Positions 26,132 to 35,233 are shown, numbered from the stretch's first letter. The stretch is 64,000 nt of DNA from JACMQX01 sp040385105 (GCA_040385105.1 JAZKHY010000061.1:74239-138238), one strand, 5' to 3'. Notes: generated by a model not told the origin, from the letters alone. Translations and numbers: made by a program.

Positions 26132-27277
26132 ATGACAAGGCCGGTCGACAAATGCCTGAGCATCAACGACTTGCGCCTGCATGCCCGGCGCTACCTGCCG
26201 CGGGTGATCTACGACTACTTGGAAGGCGGTGCCGACGACGAACAGTGCCTGGCGGAGAACACCGCGCGCCTGGGCAGCCACAGGCTGCGCCCGAGGTATC
26301 TGGTGGACATCTCTTCCCGCTCGCAGCAGGTAACGGTGCTGGGCAGCACCTGGAAATCGCCCATCGGCATCTCGCCCATGGGCATGCTGGGCATGGTGCG
26401 GCATGAGGGCGACCTGTTGCTGGCCCGGGTTGCGGCGGGCTCGGGGATACCGTTTGTGCTGTCGGGCGCCAGCAATGCGACCATTGAAGCGGCTGCGCAA
26501 CAGGCTCCCGGCGCATGGCTGCAGTACTACCCGTGCAAGGACCTGAAGATCGAGCGTGACCTGCTCAGGCGTGCCGCCGCCGCCGGCATCAGGACGCTGG
26601 TCGTGACCGTCGATGTCCCGCTGCATTCCAAGCGCGAGCGCAACATGCGCAGCGGCTGGGTGCGGCCCTACAAGCCGACGCCTGCTGTCATGCTGGAAGC
26701 CATGCGGCACCCGGCGTGGGTGGCCCGCTACCTGCGCCATGGCCTGCCGGTGATGGAGAACTTCCTGCCCTATGCGCCGGCCGGCATCGGCGCGCGCGAC
26801 CTGACAGCCTTCTATGCCTCGCAGGTGCCAACGGCACATGGCTGGCCGCTGGTCGCGCGCCTGCGCGGCCTGTGGGAGGGCCACTTGGTGCTCAAGGGCA
26901 TCCTGTCGGGCGAGGATGCTGCGCTTGCGGCGGACGCGGGCGCGGATGGCGTGATCGTCTCCAATCACGGCGGCCGCCAGCTGGACCGCAGCATCGCCGC
27001 CATTGATGCCCTGCCCGAAGTGGTTGCTGCCGCCGGCACGAAGCTGGCGGTGATGTTCGACAGCGGCATCCGCCGCGGCTCGGACGTGGCGGTGGCGCTC
27101 AGCCTCGGCGCCAGGCTCTGCTTTGTAGGTCGCCCTGCGGCCTATGGCCTTGCGGCATTCGGGCTGCCGGGAGCACAGAGGGCCATCGACATCCTGCGGC
27201 ACGAGCTGGACCTGACGCTCGGCCAGATCGGCTGTCCGCGGGCGGCCGATCTCGGCGCCCGCTTCCTTCGCACCTGA
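26132..27277 (+). CDS. FMN-dependent alpha-hydroxy-acid oxidase/dehydrogenase, copy 1
   Basis: 381 aa. TIM-barrel FMN enzyme of the lactate/mandelate dehydrogenase family: DYLEGGADDEQ near the start, PIGISPMGMLGM, TVDVPLHSKRERN, LKGIL, and the active-site SNHGGRQLD with H279. It oxidises a 2-hydroxy acid to the 2-oxo acid. Its last codon is followed directly by TGATCA, the shared palindrome made by its stop and that of the convergent MaoC gene. Paralogous to the gene at 42468. Feeding the TPP enzyme with a 2-oxo acid is the natural reading. Confidence 0.92.
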   Translation: MTRPVDKCLSINDLRLHARRYLPRVIYDYLEGGADDEQCLAENTARLGSHRLRPRYLVDISSRSQQVTVLGSTWKSPIGISPMGMLGMVRHEGDLLLARVAAGSGIPFVLSGASNATIEAAAQQAPGAWLQYYPCKDLKIERDLLRRAAAAGIRTLVVTVDVPLHSKRERNMRSGWVRPYKPTPAVMLEAMRHPAWVARYLRHGLPVMENFLPYAPAGIGARDLTAFYASQVPTAHGWPLVARLRGLWEGHLVLKGILSGEDAALAADAGADGVIVSNHGGRQLDRSIAAIDALPEVVAAAGTKLAVMFDSGIRRGSDVAVALSLGARLCFVGRPAAYGLAAFGLPGAQRAIDILRHELDLTLGQIGCPRAADLGARFLRT

Positions 27278-27784
27278 TCAGTCGTCGATCGCGTGGCCGC
27301 GCTTCGGGACAAGCACGCTGCGCTCGAAGCTGATGACCACGGTGCCGTCAGCCTTGAGGCCGACCGTGCGCACCGTGACGATGCCCTGCGTGCGCCGGCT
27401 GGCCGACTCCCGCTTGCCGAGCACCGTGGATTCGGCATACAGCGTGTCGCCGCAAAATACCGGGGCCGACAGTTTGATGTCGTTCCAGCCCAGGTTGCCG
27501 ATGGCCTTCTGGCTCACATCGCTCACGCTCATGCCCACGACGATCGACAGCGTGAGGCAGCTGTTCACCAGCGGCTTGCCGAACTCCGACTTTGACGCGT
27601 ACTCATTGTCAAAGTGCAGCGGGTGGGTGTTCATGGTCAGCAGCGTGAACCAGATGTTGTCGTTCTCTGTGATGGTGCGGCCGGGCCGGTGTTCATACAC
27701 GTGGCCGGTTTCGAAGTCCTCGAAATGGCGTCCAAAGCTTTCACGGAAGCGGCCGGGCGCGATTTCCACTGCGGTGCGGGTCAT
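27278..27784 (-). CDS. MaoC-type enoyl-CoA hydratase
   Basis: 168 aa hot-dog protein. The start is ATG 27784, overlapping the CoA-transferase stop by 4 bp. Blocks such as HFEDFETGHVYEHRPGRTIT, DNIWFTLLTMNTHPLHFDNE and FGKPLVNSCLTL are those of MaoC hydratases found beside CitE and CaiB genes (mesaconyl- or itaconyl-CoA hydratase group). It would hydrate an unsaturated acyl-CoA. Last gene of the leftward acyl-CoA dehydrogenase operon. Substrate inferred from context only. Confidence 0.87.
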   Translation of the reverse strand: MTRTAVEIAPGRFRESFGRHFEDFETGHVYEHRPGRTITENDNIWFTLLTMNTHPLHFDNEYASKSEFGKPLVNSCLTLSIVVGMSVSDVSQKAIGNLGWNDIKLSAPVFCGDTLYAESTVLGKRESASRRTQGIVTVRTVGLKADGTVVISFERSVLVPKRGHAIDD

Positions 27785-28896
27785 GGTTTCAAGTCTTTCA
27801 GGAGGGGTTGATGCTGGTTGAGCCCCGGCGACGCCAGGTCCGGGCGGGACGGCTCGTCGAGGAAACGGATCGGGCTGGCGATGTGGGGCCGGCCAGCCGC
27901 ATCGCGCACGACCATGCCGCGGGCGAGCAACTGCGGGTCCTGTAGGGCTTGCGGCAGCGTGTTGACCGGGCCCCAGCAGACGTCCAGTGGCGCCAGCCGC
28001 CGCTCCCATTCGGCGCGGCTTGCCTGCAGGAAGCTGTGCTCCAGGAAGTCCATCACCGGCTTCTGGTGGGCGCCCGGGCCCTGCAGGCACAGCGTGGCAA
28101 GCTCGGGCCGGCCCAGCGCCGCCAGCAGCGCGTGGATGAACTTCGGCTCCTGCCCGGCCAGCGCGATGCGCCCGCCATCGCGCGTCTCATAGATGCGGTA
28201 GAACGCACTGCCGCCGGTTGTGCGCTCGAGCTTCGGGTCGGGCTGGCGGCCTTCGGCCATGGTCGGCCCCAGCACATTGCGCAGTGCGCCGGCCATGCAG
28301 TCGAGCATCGAGATGTCGATGTAGTCGCCCTTGCCGGTGGCTTGGCGCCGCAGCAGGGCCATCAGAACGCCGGCCAGGCCGTGCAGGCCGGCCAGCAGGT
28401 CAGCCACCGGCACGCCTGGAATGGCGGGGCTGCCGTCGGCGCCGACGCCCATGCCCAGCACGCCTGACATCGCTTCCACCGCAAGGTCGTGCGCGGGGCG
28501 GTCGCGGTAGGGCCCGTCCTGGCCGAATGCGCTGATGGAGCAGTACACGATGCCCGGGTTGCGCAGGCGCAGGGTTTCAGGGTCCACGCCCAGTCGTCTG
28601 GCCACGCCGGGCCGGAAAGACTCGATGAACACATCGGCACTGTCCGCCAGCGCGAGCAGCGCAGCCTTGCCTTCATGGGTCTTGAGATCCAGGACGATGC
28701 TCTTCTTGCCCCGGTTCAGGTTGCGGAAGAACACCGTGTGCGGCCCGTCGGACAGCCCGATGTGGCGGCCCGGGTCTCCCTCGCCGGGTTGCTCCACCTT
28801 GATGACATCGGCACCATGGTCCGCCAGTGACAGGGAAAGATAGGGGCCAGGCAGGAACACCGACAGGTCCACGACGCGGATACCCTCCAGCTTCAT
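27781..28896 (-). CDS. CaiB/BaiF (class III) CoA-transferase, copy A
   Basis: 371 aa. N-terminal GIRVVDLSVFLPGPYLSLSL and LNRGKKSIVLDLK, with the catalytic Asp at D166 (GVPVADLLAGLHG), as in formyl-CoA transferases. It moves CoA between acids. Start ATG 28896 shares a base with the stop of the upstream CoA-transferase (TGATG). Two class III transferases in tandem could form a heteromer or handle the two ends of a dicarboxylate; which is true is unknown. Confidence 0.9.
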   Translation of the reverse strand: MKLEGIRVVDLSVFLPGPYLSLSLADHGADVIKVEQPGEGDPGRHIGLSDGPHTVFFRNLNRGKKSIVLDLKTHEGKAALLALADSADVFIESFRPGVARRLGVDPETLRLRNPGIVYCSISAFGQDGPYRDRPAHDLAVEAMSGVLGMGVGADGSPAIPGVPVADLLAGLHGLAGVLMALLRRQATGKGDYIDISMLDCMAGALRNVLGPTMAEGRQPDPKLERTTGGSAFYRIYETRDGGRIALAGQEPKFIHALLAALGRPELATLCLQGPGAHQKPVMDFLEHSFLQASRAEWERRLAPLDVCWGPVNTLPQALQDPQLLARGMVVRDAAGRPHIASPIRFLDEPSRPDLASPGLNQHQPLLKDLKP

Positions 28897-30107
28897 CAGG
28901 AGGCCTCCCCTGACACTGCTGCCGGAATGACGCTGTCCGTGTCTGCACCAAGCGGCGAGCAGGCGGCCATGCGGGGCCGCTTGCCGTTGAACCTGAGCGG
29001 GTTGGCCAGCATCCGCAACTGCGGCTTGTGGGGGTGCTCCACCTGGGCCAGCATGCCGCTCTCGCGCACGAATTCGCTCTCCAGCGCCTCGGCCAGGCCC
29101 AGGACAGGTGCGACCGGCAGCTTGCCTTCAAGCTTGCCGAGCCAATGGCTCGTGGTCTGTGCGCGGAACTCGGCATCCAGTGCGGCCTGCAGGCTGGCGC
29201 GATTGCTGTTGCGTGCGGCCATGGTCTGGAACCCGGGCATGTCGCCGAGGTCCTGGCGGCCCAGCGTGGCCAGCAGGGTCTCCCAGAATTTCTGCGTCAT
29301 GCACATGACGAAGATCCAGCCGTCTGCCGTTGGAAATGTCTGGACCGGCGCAAGCGAGTAGTGGCCGCTGCGCTCCTGGCGCTTTGACACATGTCCCTCG
29401 TTCAGGTACCAGGTCGCGGCGTAGCCGAGCTGATGCAGCGTCACGTCGAAAAGGCTGGTGTCCACATCGCAGCCCTCGCCGGTCTCGCGCGCGCGCAGCA
29501 GGGCGGACAGCAGGCCGATGATGGAGGTCAGCCCCGTCGTGTGGTCCACGATGGACGGGGCGCCGATGCGTGCGGGCGGTGTGCCGGGCTCGCCGGTGAG
29601 GTGCATCAGCCCCGTCTCGGCCTGCATCAGGTAGTCGTAGCCGGGCCACGCGGCGCGGCTGGTGTCGCGGCCATAGGCGGAGATGTGGACGCAGACGAGG
29701 GCCGGGTTGAGGTGGCACAGGCCGCCGTAGTCCAGCCCGAGCTTTGCCGGCTGGTCGCCGCGCAGGTTGTTCAGCACCACGTCGGCGCCGCGCACCAGCT
29801 CCTCAAAAGCGGCCCGCCCCTGCGGCGACTTGATGTCCAGCGTGACGCTGCGCTTGTTGAGGTTCCAGGCCTGGAAGTACTCGCTGTCGTCGGCGCCCAG
29901 GAAGTAGGGGCCGGTGTGGCGCGACGGGTCGCCGCGTGTGGCGGGGTTCTCGATCTTGATCACGTCCGCGCCCATGTGCGCAAGGAACATGGTGCCGTAG
30001 GGTCCGGCGCCGAACTGTTCGACCGAGACGATGCGTACACCCTTTAGAGGCTGGTGCGGCGGGCGGGGCAGGGAACGGTCTGCGCGCGTGCCGGGCTCGG
30101 TGCTCAT
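28896..30107 (-). CDS. CaiB/BaiF (class III) CoA-transferase, copy B
   Basis: 403 aa from ATG 30107, which overlaps the acyl-CoA dehydrogenase stop (ATGA). Blocks: GVRIVSVEQFGAGPYGTMFL, LNKRSVTLDIKSPQG, GYDYLMQAETGLMHLTG and the catalytic Asp D188 (APSIVDHTTG). Sequence differs clearly from copy A, so it is not a recent duplicate. It likely activates the pathway acid by transfer from another CoA ester. Confidence 0.9.
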   Translation of the reverse strand: MSTEPGTRADRSLPRPPHQPLKGVRIVSVEQFGAGPYGTMFLAHMGADVIKIENPATRGDPSRHTGPYFLGADDSEYFQAWNLNKRSVTLDIKSPQGRAAFEELVRGADVVLNNLRGDQPAKLGLDYGGLCHLNPALVCVHISAYGRDTSRAAWPGYDYLMQAETGLMHLTGEPGTPPARIGAPSIVDHTTGLTSIIGLLSALLRARETGEGCDVDTSLFDVTLHQLGYAATWYLNEGHVSKRQERSGHYSLAPVQTFPTADGWIFVMCMTQKFWETLLATLGRQDLGDMPGFQTMAARNSNRASLQAALDAEFRAQTTSHWLGKLEGKLPVAPVLGLAEALESEFVRESGMLAQVEHPHKPQLRMLANPLRFNGKRPRMAACSPLGADTDSVIPAAVSGEAS

Positions 30108-31282
30108 ACGGCAGGGTTCCGCTTGACCCACTGCCGGGCGATGATGATGCGCTGCATCTCGTTGGTCCCCTCGCCGATGCAGGTCAGCGGTGCGTCGCGG
30201 TACAGCCGCTCGATGTCGTACTCCTTCGAGTAGCCATAGGCGCCGTGGATGCGCATGGACTCGGTGCTGTTTTCCAGCGCCGCCTCGGACGAAAAGTACT
30301 TCGCCATGCCGGCCTCCATGTCGCAGCGTTCACCGCGGTCAAAGCTGGCCGCGGCATCCAGGGTGAGAAGGCGCGCAGCGCGGGCACGGGTGGCCATTTC
30401 TCCAAGCTTGAGCGCAATGGCCTGGTGCTCTGCAATCGGCTTGCCGAATGTCTTGCGCATTTGCGCGTACTGGGTGGCCAGGCGCAGCGCGCCCTCGGCA
30501 ATACCCACGCCGCGCGAGGCGACGTTGATGCGCCCCAGTTCCAGGCCGCCGGTGGCCTGGTAGAAGCCCTGACCCTCGACGCCGCCGATCAGGTGGTCGG
30601 CGCTGAGCCGGTAGCCGTCGGCAATGAGCTCGCCGGAGTCGATGCTCTTGTACCCAAGCTTCTCCAGCTTGCGGCCGTTGCTCAGGCCTGGCCCCTTGGG
30701 GGCGATGAACATGCTCATGCCGGCGTGGCGTGGCTGCGCCTGCGGGTCGGTCTTGACCAGCAGGGCAAAGCAGGAGCCCTCGATGGCGTTGGTGATCCAT
30801 GTCTTGGTGCCGTTGATGACGTAGCCGTCTCCATCGCGGCGGGCGGTCATGCGGATGGCCTGCAGGTCGGTGCCGGCGTCGGGCTCGGTCAGTGCGAGGC
30901 CGCCGCGGATTTCACCGGACGCGAACCTGGGCAGCCAGGCGGCCTTCTGGTCGGGTGTCCCGAATTTTTCCACTGCGAGGGCGAGCATAAGGTGCGAGTT
31001 GAAGATGCCGGTGATCGACATCCAGACCGAAGAGATGCGCATCACGATTTTTGCGTAGGTGGCTGCCGGCAGGCCCAGTCCGCCGTATTCGGTGCCCACC
31101 GTGGCGCCGAACAGGCCCAGTTCCTTCATTTCCTCAACGATGTGGGCCGGGTAGCGGTCTGCATGGTCGAACTCGCGCACCAGCTCGGGTTTGAGCGAGC
31201 GCTCGATCCAGCGGTCGATGGCGTTGAGAAGTTCGGACTCGTCGGCAGGCGAGATGGTGCGGAGGATGGGGGTGGTTGTCAT
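30104..31282 (-). CDS. Acyl-CoA dehydrogenase
   Basis: 392 aa. Signature ALTEPDAGTDL (residues 130-140), flavin-contact TWITNA (161-166), RKTFGKPIAEHQA (276-288) and the catalytic base E371 in CIGEGTNEMQ. It introduces a double bond into an acyl-CoA, passing electrons to ETF. First gene of a four-gene operon with stops and starts overlapping throughout (4, 1, 4 bp). The chosen ATG 31282 follows a perfect promoter and operator. Short-chain specificity is likely but not provable. Confidence 0.93.
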   Translation of the reverse strand: MTTTPILRTISPADESELLNAIDRWIERSLKPELVREFDHADRYPAHIVEEMKELGLFGATVGTEYGGLGLPAATYAKIVMRISSVWMSITGIFNSHLMLALAVEKFGTPDQKAAWLPRFASGEIRGGLALTEPDAGTDLQAIRMTARRDGDGYVINGTKTWITNAIEGSCFALLVKTDPQAQPRHAGMSMFIAPKGPGLSNGRKLEKLGYKSIDSGELIADGYRLSADHLIGGVEGQGFYQATGGLELGRINVASRGVGIAEGALRLATQYAQMRKTFGKPIAEHQAIALKLGEMATRARAARLLTLDAAASFDRGERCDMEAGMAKYFSSEAALENSTESMRIHGAYGYSKEYDIERLYRDAPLTCIGEGTNEMQRIIIARQWVKRNPAV

Positions 31283-31297
31283 TGGTGTTTTAAAAAT

Positions 31298-31309
31298 GTG
31301 TACGTACAA
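31298..31309. promoter_or_regulatory. GntR operator site 3 (acyl-CoA dehydrogenase promoter)
   Basis: Core TGTACGTACA (31299-31308), a perfect palindrome touching the -10 box of the leftward promoter, about 16 bp from the ATG. Confidence 0.8.
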
Positions 31310-31337
31310 CTATATCGACGAAATCAAGCACTGTCAA
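31309..31337 (-). promoter_or_regulatory. Sigma70 promoter for the acyl-CoA dehydrogenase operon
   Basis: Read on the minus strand: TTGACA (31337-31332), a 17-bp spacer, TATAGT (31314-31309). A near-consensus promoter whose -10 box abuts operator site 3. Confidence 0.8.
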
Positions 31338-31423
31338 ATACCCGAATTCTCCAGTAATAAGGCTAGAATTAAAGTGAAAGCCCTTCACGATCTGCATTCG
31401 ATACATACATGGCTATTTCAATA

Positions 31424-31435
31424 AGTACGTACAAA
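31424..31435. promoter_or_regulatory. GntR operator site 4 (upstream of CoA-transferase gene)
   Basis: AAGTACGTACAA with palindromic core GTACGTAC (31426-31433), 36 bp before the TTG start at 31471. Confidence 0.7.
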
Positions 31436-31470
31436 AAATCAAAAAAATTCAACTACCGGGGAGGCCGCCC

Positions 31471-32721
31471 TTGAAGCCGCTGGCAGACCTGGCCGGCTGC
31501 CTGGCCGGCCTTGCGGCGGATGAGGGCATCGTGATGCACTCCGGCGCGGCGCACCCGACGCGGCTGGGGCGGTTGCTGGCTGAAGCCGCCGGGTCGCTGC
31601 GTGGCCGCCGCATCCATACGCTCACGCCGCTTGGTCCCCTTGCCTATGCCGACCCGCCTGCGCGCGACCTGCTTGAGATCAATACCTTCCTCCCGGGCGC
31701 AGGGCTGCGCGCTGCGATGGATGCCGGTCGGGTGATGCCGCTGCGCCAGCCGCTGTCCAGCGTGCCGGCATCGTTCGCGCAGCGCGGGCTTCCGGTGGGC
31801 GCGGTGCTGCTGCGCGTGTCCCCGCCGGATGCGGCAGGGCGGGTCAGCCTGGGCGTGTCGGTGGATTACATGCCCCAGGCCATTGCGGCGGCCAGGCTGG
31901 TGATTGTCGAGATCGACCCGCTGATGCCGCGTACCATGGGTGATTCGTGGCTGGCCGCCAGCGACATCGATGCATTCGTTGATGCGGCCGACGGTCCGCA
32001 CGAAGTGGCCCCTGCCTGCAGCGACGAGGCCGAGACGGCCATTGCGGGCCACATCGCGTCGCTGGTCGAGGACGGCGCGGTGCTCCAACTGGGTGTGGGC
32101 GCGCTGCCGGATCAGGTGCTGGCCAGGCTCGGGCACCTGAAGCACCTGGGCCTGCACACCGGCATCATCGGCCAGGGGGCCCGCGCGCTGATCGAGCGGG
32201 GCGTCATCGACAACAGCACCAAGGGCCATCTTGCGGGGATCAGCGTCGCCACCATGGCATTTGGCTCGGCTGGCTTCTATGCCTTCCTCGACGGCAATGC
32301 CGCCGTCGGCCTGTACCCCTGCGCGTTGACGCATGACCATGCGGTGCTGCGGCGGCTCGGCCGCCTGTGCGCCATCAATTCGGCGATGCAGGTTGGCCTG
32401 GACGGCAGGGTCAACGCCGAATGGGCAGGCCGCCGCAGGGTGTCGCTGCCTGGCGGCCTGCCCGACTTCGCGCGCGTGGCGTCGGGACTGCCGGGCGGGC
32501 GCAGCATCATCGCGCTGCGGTCCACCGGCCGCAATGGTGCAAGCAATATCGTGGAAGCCATCGGCGGTGACGCGCCGGCCTCGCTGGAGCCGCATGAGGT
32601 GGACTTTGTGGTGACCGAGTTCGGGGTTGCGAGCCTGCGTGGACGGACGCCCACGCAACGCCGCCAGGCGCTGGCGGCCATCGCGCACCCGCAGCACCGG
32701 CAGGCGCTGGCGGCTGCCTGA
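31471..32721 (+). CDS. Acetyl-CoA hydrolase/4-hydroxybutyrate CoA-transferase family protein
   Basis: 416 aa. TTG 31471 is the best start: GGGGAGG stands 6 nt upstream and no ATG is available before the conserved region. Family regions seen are GAVLLRVSPPDAAGRVSLG, LQLGVGALPDQVL, LIERGVIDNSTKGHLAG, the MAFG segment, and VTEFGVASLRGRTPTQRRQA at the end. Such enzymes transfer CoA between acetyl-CoA and a carboxylate. Divergent from the acyl-CoA dehydrogenase operon and sharing its operator pair, so it probably supplies a CoA ester to the same pathway. Confidence 0.85.
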   Translation: MKPLADLAGCLAGLAADEGIVMHSGAAHPTRLGRLLAEAAGSLRGRRIHTLTPLGPLAYADPPARDLLEINTFLPGAGLRAAMDAGRVMPLRQPLSSVPASFAQRGLPVGAVLLRVSPPDAAGRVSLGVSVDYMPQAIAAARLVIVEIDPLMPRTMGDSWLAASDIDAFVDAADGPHEVAPACSDEAETAIAGHIASLVEDGAVLQLGVGALPDQVLARLGHLKHLGLHTGIIGQGARALIERGVIDNSTKGHLAGISVATMAFGSAGFYAFLDGNAAVGLYPCALTHDHAVLRRLGRLCAINSAMQVGLDGRVNAEWAGRRRVSLPGGLPDFARVASGLPGGRSIIALRSTGRNGASNIVEAIGGDAPASLEPHEVDFVVTEFGVASLRGRTPTQRRQALAAIAHPQHRQALAAA

Positions 32722-32727
32722 CGCGGT

Positions 32728-33693
32728 CTATTCAGCCTTCACCCGCCCCGCGGCGACCATCTGGCGCATGAATTCGTTTTCATTGCGCATGAGCCGCTCG
32801 TATTCCTGGCCCGGCATGAAATGCACCGACGAGCCAAGCTTGGTGATGCCGCCGGCAAACCGCGCGTCTTCTGCGGCGGCGCTGCCGGCCTTCTGCAGTG
32901 CGGCAATCACGGCATCGGGCGTGCCCTGCGGCGCGGCGATGCCCAGGTAGGTCGTCACGTCGAAAGGCTCGGCGCCGAGCGTTGATACCTGCGGTACACC
33001 CGGCAGCAACGCGAGCGGCGCGCCAAAGACAGCCAGCGGCACCAGGTCCCCCGAGTCGATGAAGGGTTTGGAGGTGGAGATCTGGTCCGCCGCGACCTCG
33101 ATCTGCCCGGCCAGCATGTCCTGCAGCATGGGACCCGAGCCGCGGTAGGCAACTGCATTGAAACGAACCTGGCCGACGGCTTCCAGGTTCAGCAGGGCCA
33201 GGTGGTTGGGCGTGCCCAGGCCGCTGTAGCCCATGGAGATGGTGCCGGGGGACGCCTTGGCGCCCTGGACAAGGTCGGCCAGCGACTTGAACTTGCTGCC
33301 CTTCTTCACGACGAGGACCAGCGGCGTTTTGCTGACCAGGGCCACGGGCTTGATGCTGGCCGGCGTGTAGCCCACCTTGACCAGATGGGGCGTGACAGAC
33401 AGTACGCTGGGCGCCGAGAACAGCAGCGTGTGGCCATCAGCGCGCGAGCCGATGACATGCATCGCGCCGATCGAGCCGCCGCCCCCTGCCTTGTTGTCAA
33501 CCACCACCGACTGGCCGAGAGTCCGGGTGAGCGCGTCCGCGAAGAGGCGCGCGGTCAGGTCGGCGTTGCCGCCGGCGGCATACGGCACCAGCAGGGTGAC
33601 GGGGCGTGAAGGAAAGGCCTGGGCCAGCGCGGCGCCGGCGGCCGGCGCGGTGGCCAGCATGGCGGCCGCGCGCAAGAGTTCTCTGCGATTCAT
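32728..33693 (-). CDS. Bug/TctC family solute receptor
   Basis: 321 aa from ATG 33693; AAGGA lies 7 nt upstream, whereas the ATG two codons earlier is too close. The N-terminus MNRRELLRAAAMLATAPAAG looks like a Tat or Sec signal. Bug motifs follow: VTLLVPYAAGGNADLTARL, DNKAGGGGSIGA and ADGHTLLF. It lies 40 bp after the cupin gene on the same strand and presumably shares its transcript and operator. An orphan receptor with no permease gene in view. Confidence 0.92.
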   Translation of the reverse strand: MNRRELLRAAAMLATAPAAGAALAQAFPSRPVTLLVPYAAGGNADLTARLFADALTRTLGQSVVVDNKAGGGGSIGAMHVIGSRADGHTLLFSAPSVLSVTPHLVKVGYTPASIKPVALVSKTPLVLVVKKGSKFKSLADLVQGAKASPGTISMGYSGLGTPNHLALLNLEAVGQVRFNAVAYRGSGPMLQDMLAGQIEVAADQISTSKPFIDSGDLVPLAVFGAPLALLPGVPQVSTLGAEPFDVTTYLGIAAPQGTPDAVIAALQKAGSAAAEDARFAGGITKLGSSVHFMPGQEYERLMRNENEFMRQMVAAGRVKAE

Positions 33694-33733
33694 GATCATG
33701 TCCTTTCGGGTCGGGTGTGTGCGGGATTGCGGT

Positions 33734-34249
33734 TCAGTCCGGTGCAAAGAAAGCCCCGGCTTTGAATACGGTGGGCTGCGAGGCGACGCCGTTCTTCTGC
33801 GCATCGCCCGCGGCGTAGTTGCCTTGCGGGTCTGCGCGGCTTTTCAGGGCCTCGTTCGGGATGTTGAATTTGGGATGCAGGTCGGACGAGTCAGCAACGG
33901 TGGCCGCGCCGACGCGGAACATCACCAGGTTGCCTGCGGATTCGTCAGCATGAAAGCGGTATTTGATGCCGCGCGGAACCATGACGCCATCAAAAGCGCC
34001 AACGTCCGTGGTGCTGCCGTCGCCAAAGTGGAACGTGGCCCGGCCCTGCAGGATGAGGAAGACATGGTCCTCGATCTCATGGCTGTGCAGGGCGTTCTCG
34101 CCGCCGCCTGAATAGACCTTGGAGTGGGCCCACAGCATGGGCGCCAGGCCCAGCAGCTCCATGGTGGCGCCGCCTTCCAGCAGCGGCAGGTTGCGCATGG
34201 AGAACTTCAGCCGCGCGGCGGCGGGCGGGGTGTCGGCGAGGTTGGTCAC
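33734..34249 (-). CDS. Cupin-domain protein
   Basis: 171 aa from GTG 34249, with AAGGA 8 nt upstream. A single cupin barrel: motif 1 HSHEIEDHVFLILQGRATF supplies the two His and Glu metal ligands, and motif 2 includes VPRGIKYRFHADE. No signal peptide is present. It may be a small dioxygenase, isomerase or binding protein; its place in the GntR regulon suggests a pathway role. First gene of a two-gene unit with a Bug receptor. Confidence 0.8.
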   Translation of the reverse strand: MTNLADTPPAAARLKFSMRNLPLLEGGATMELLGLAPMLWAHSKVYSGGGENALHSHEIEDHVFLILQGRATFHFGDGSTTDVGAFDGVMVPRGIKYRFHADESAGNLVMFRVGAATVADSSDLHPKFNIPNEALKSRADPQGNYAAGDAQKNGVASQPTVFKAGAFFAPD

Positions 34250-34287
34250 TGTCTGGTCCTTGGGCAGATGCCTGAGTCTGGAATTTG

Positions 34288-34299
34288 TTGTACGTACAA
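34288..34299. promoter_or_regulatory. GntR operator site 5 (cupin-Bug unit)
   Basis: TTGTACGTACAA, a perfect 12-bp palindrome and the best copy in the window, 38 bp upstream of the cupin GTG. Confidence 0.85.
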
Positions 34300-34357
34300 A
34301 TATTGATGCTAACAGCGCAAGAGATTATGTTGATAAGGGTTTTCACCTGTCTTGAAG

Positions 34358-34369
34358 TTGTACGAATCT
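34358..34369. promoter_or_regulatory. Degenerate GntR-type site
   Basis: TTGTACGAATCT: one good half (TTGTACGA), right half lost. It lies between the cupin start and the citE stop and may be an auxiliary or decayed site. Confidence 0.35.
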
Positions 34370-34403
34370 ATTGGCAGAGCCGGGCAGGCCGTTTGCCGCG
34401 CCG

Positions 34404-35207
34404 TCACGGCCCCTGCCTCCCGAGGATGGCCCGCGCGCGGTCGATCACCGGCTTGTCAACCAGCCGGCCCTCGTAGGTGAAGGCGCCTGAGTCGTGGTTG
34501 CGGGCGGCGTCGACCACGCCGGACGCCCACGCAAGCGAGCGGGCGTCGGGCATGAATGCCGCCTTCACCGGTCCGACCTGTGCGGGGTGGATGCACAGCT
34601 TCCCGCCAAAACCCAGGCGGCGTGCGCGCAGGGCGTCGCGGCTTGCCTGCGCCGCATCTGTTGCATCCAGGGTGACGCCGTCCACGGGAGCGTCGATGCC
34701 CGCAAGCCGGCTTGCGAGCACCAGGTGGGACCGGGCAAAAAGGAGTTCCGCGTCATCGCCTTCAATGCCAAGGTCGAGCTGGAAGTCCACCGAGCCGAAG
34801 GCCAGGCGCTGCACACTGGCGCAGGCTGCCAGCGTCGTGGCTGCTGCCAGGCCGCGGGCTGTCTCCACCACCGGTATCAGCGCGGTCGCGTCGTCGAGCG
34901 CGGAGCGGACCTGCGCGAGGGAATGGGTGTCCTCGGCCTTGGGAAGCATCACCGCAGAAACGCCAGGCAGGGTCAGCAGGCGGCAGTCTTCGGCAAACCA
35001 GCGGGACTCGCTCCCGTTGATGCGCACACATGCGCGAATGCCGTCAGCCGCAAGGGCGCGCGCCACATGTTCGCGGGCCGACGCCTTGCTGTCCGGTGCA
35101 ACTGCATCTTCCAGGTCCAGGACCACCATGTCGGCGCCGCTTGCAAGGGCTTTGCGGAATCGCTCCGGCCTGTCGCCGGGGACGAAGAGATAGGTGGCAG
35201 GGAGCAT
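34404..35207 (-). CDS. HpcH/HpaI aldolase / citrate lyase beta (CitE-type) family protein
   Basis: 267 aa from ATG 35207. Blocks: LFVPGDRPERFRKAL, VVLDLEDAVAPDSK, the RING motif, LPKAED, IPVVETARGL, FGSVDFQLDLG and GKLCIHPAQV, the set used by malyl-, citramalyl- and beta-methylmalyl-CoA lyases. It would cleave a 3-hydroxyacyl-CoA to an acyl-CoA and a 2-oxo acid. It has its own promoter region with operator site 7 only 15 bp before the ATG, so no room remains for a strong ribosome site. Confidence 0.87.
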   Translation of the reverse strand: MLPATYLFVPGDRPERFRKALASGADMVVLDLEDAVAPDSKASAREHVARALAADGIRACVRINGSESRWFAEDCRLLTLPGVSAVMLPKAEDTHSLAQVRSALDDATALIPVVETARGLAAATTLAACASVQRLAFGSVDFQLDLGIEGDDAELLFARSHLVLASRLAGIDAPVDGVTLDATDAAQASRDALRARRLGFGGKLCIHPAQVGPVKAAFMPDARSLAWASGVVDAARNHDSGAFTYEGRLVDKPVIDRARAILGRQGP

Positions 35208-35221
35208 GATCGGTTGATTGT

Positions 35222-35233
35222 TTGTACGAACAA
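35222..35233. promoter_or_regulatory. GntR operator site 6 (CitE-type gene)
   Basis: TTGTACGAACAA, the same variant as site 2. Lies 15 bp before the ATG of the minus-strand lyase gene. Confidence 0.8.
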
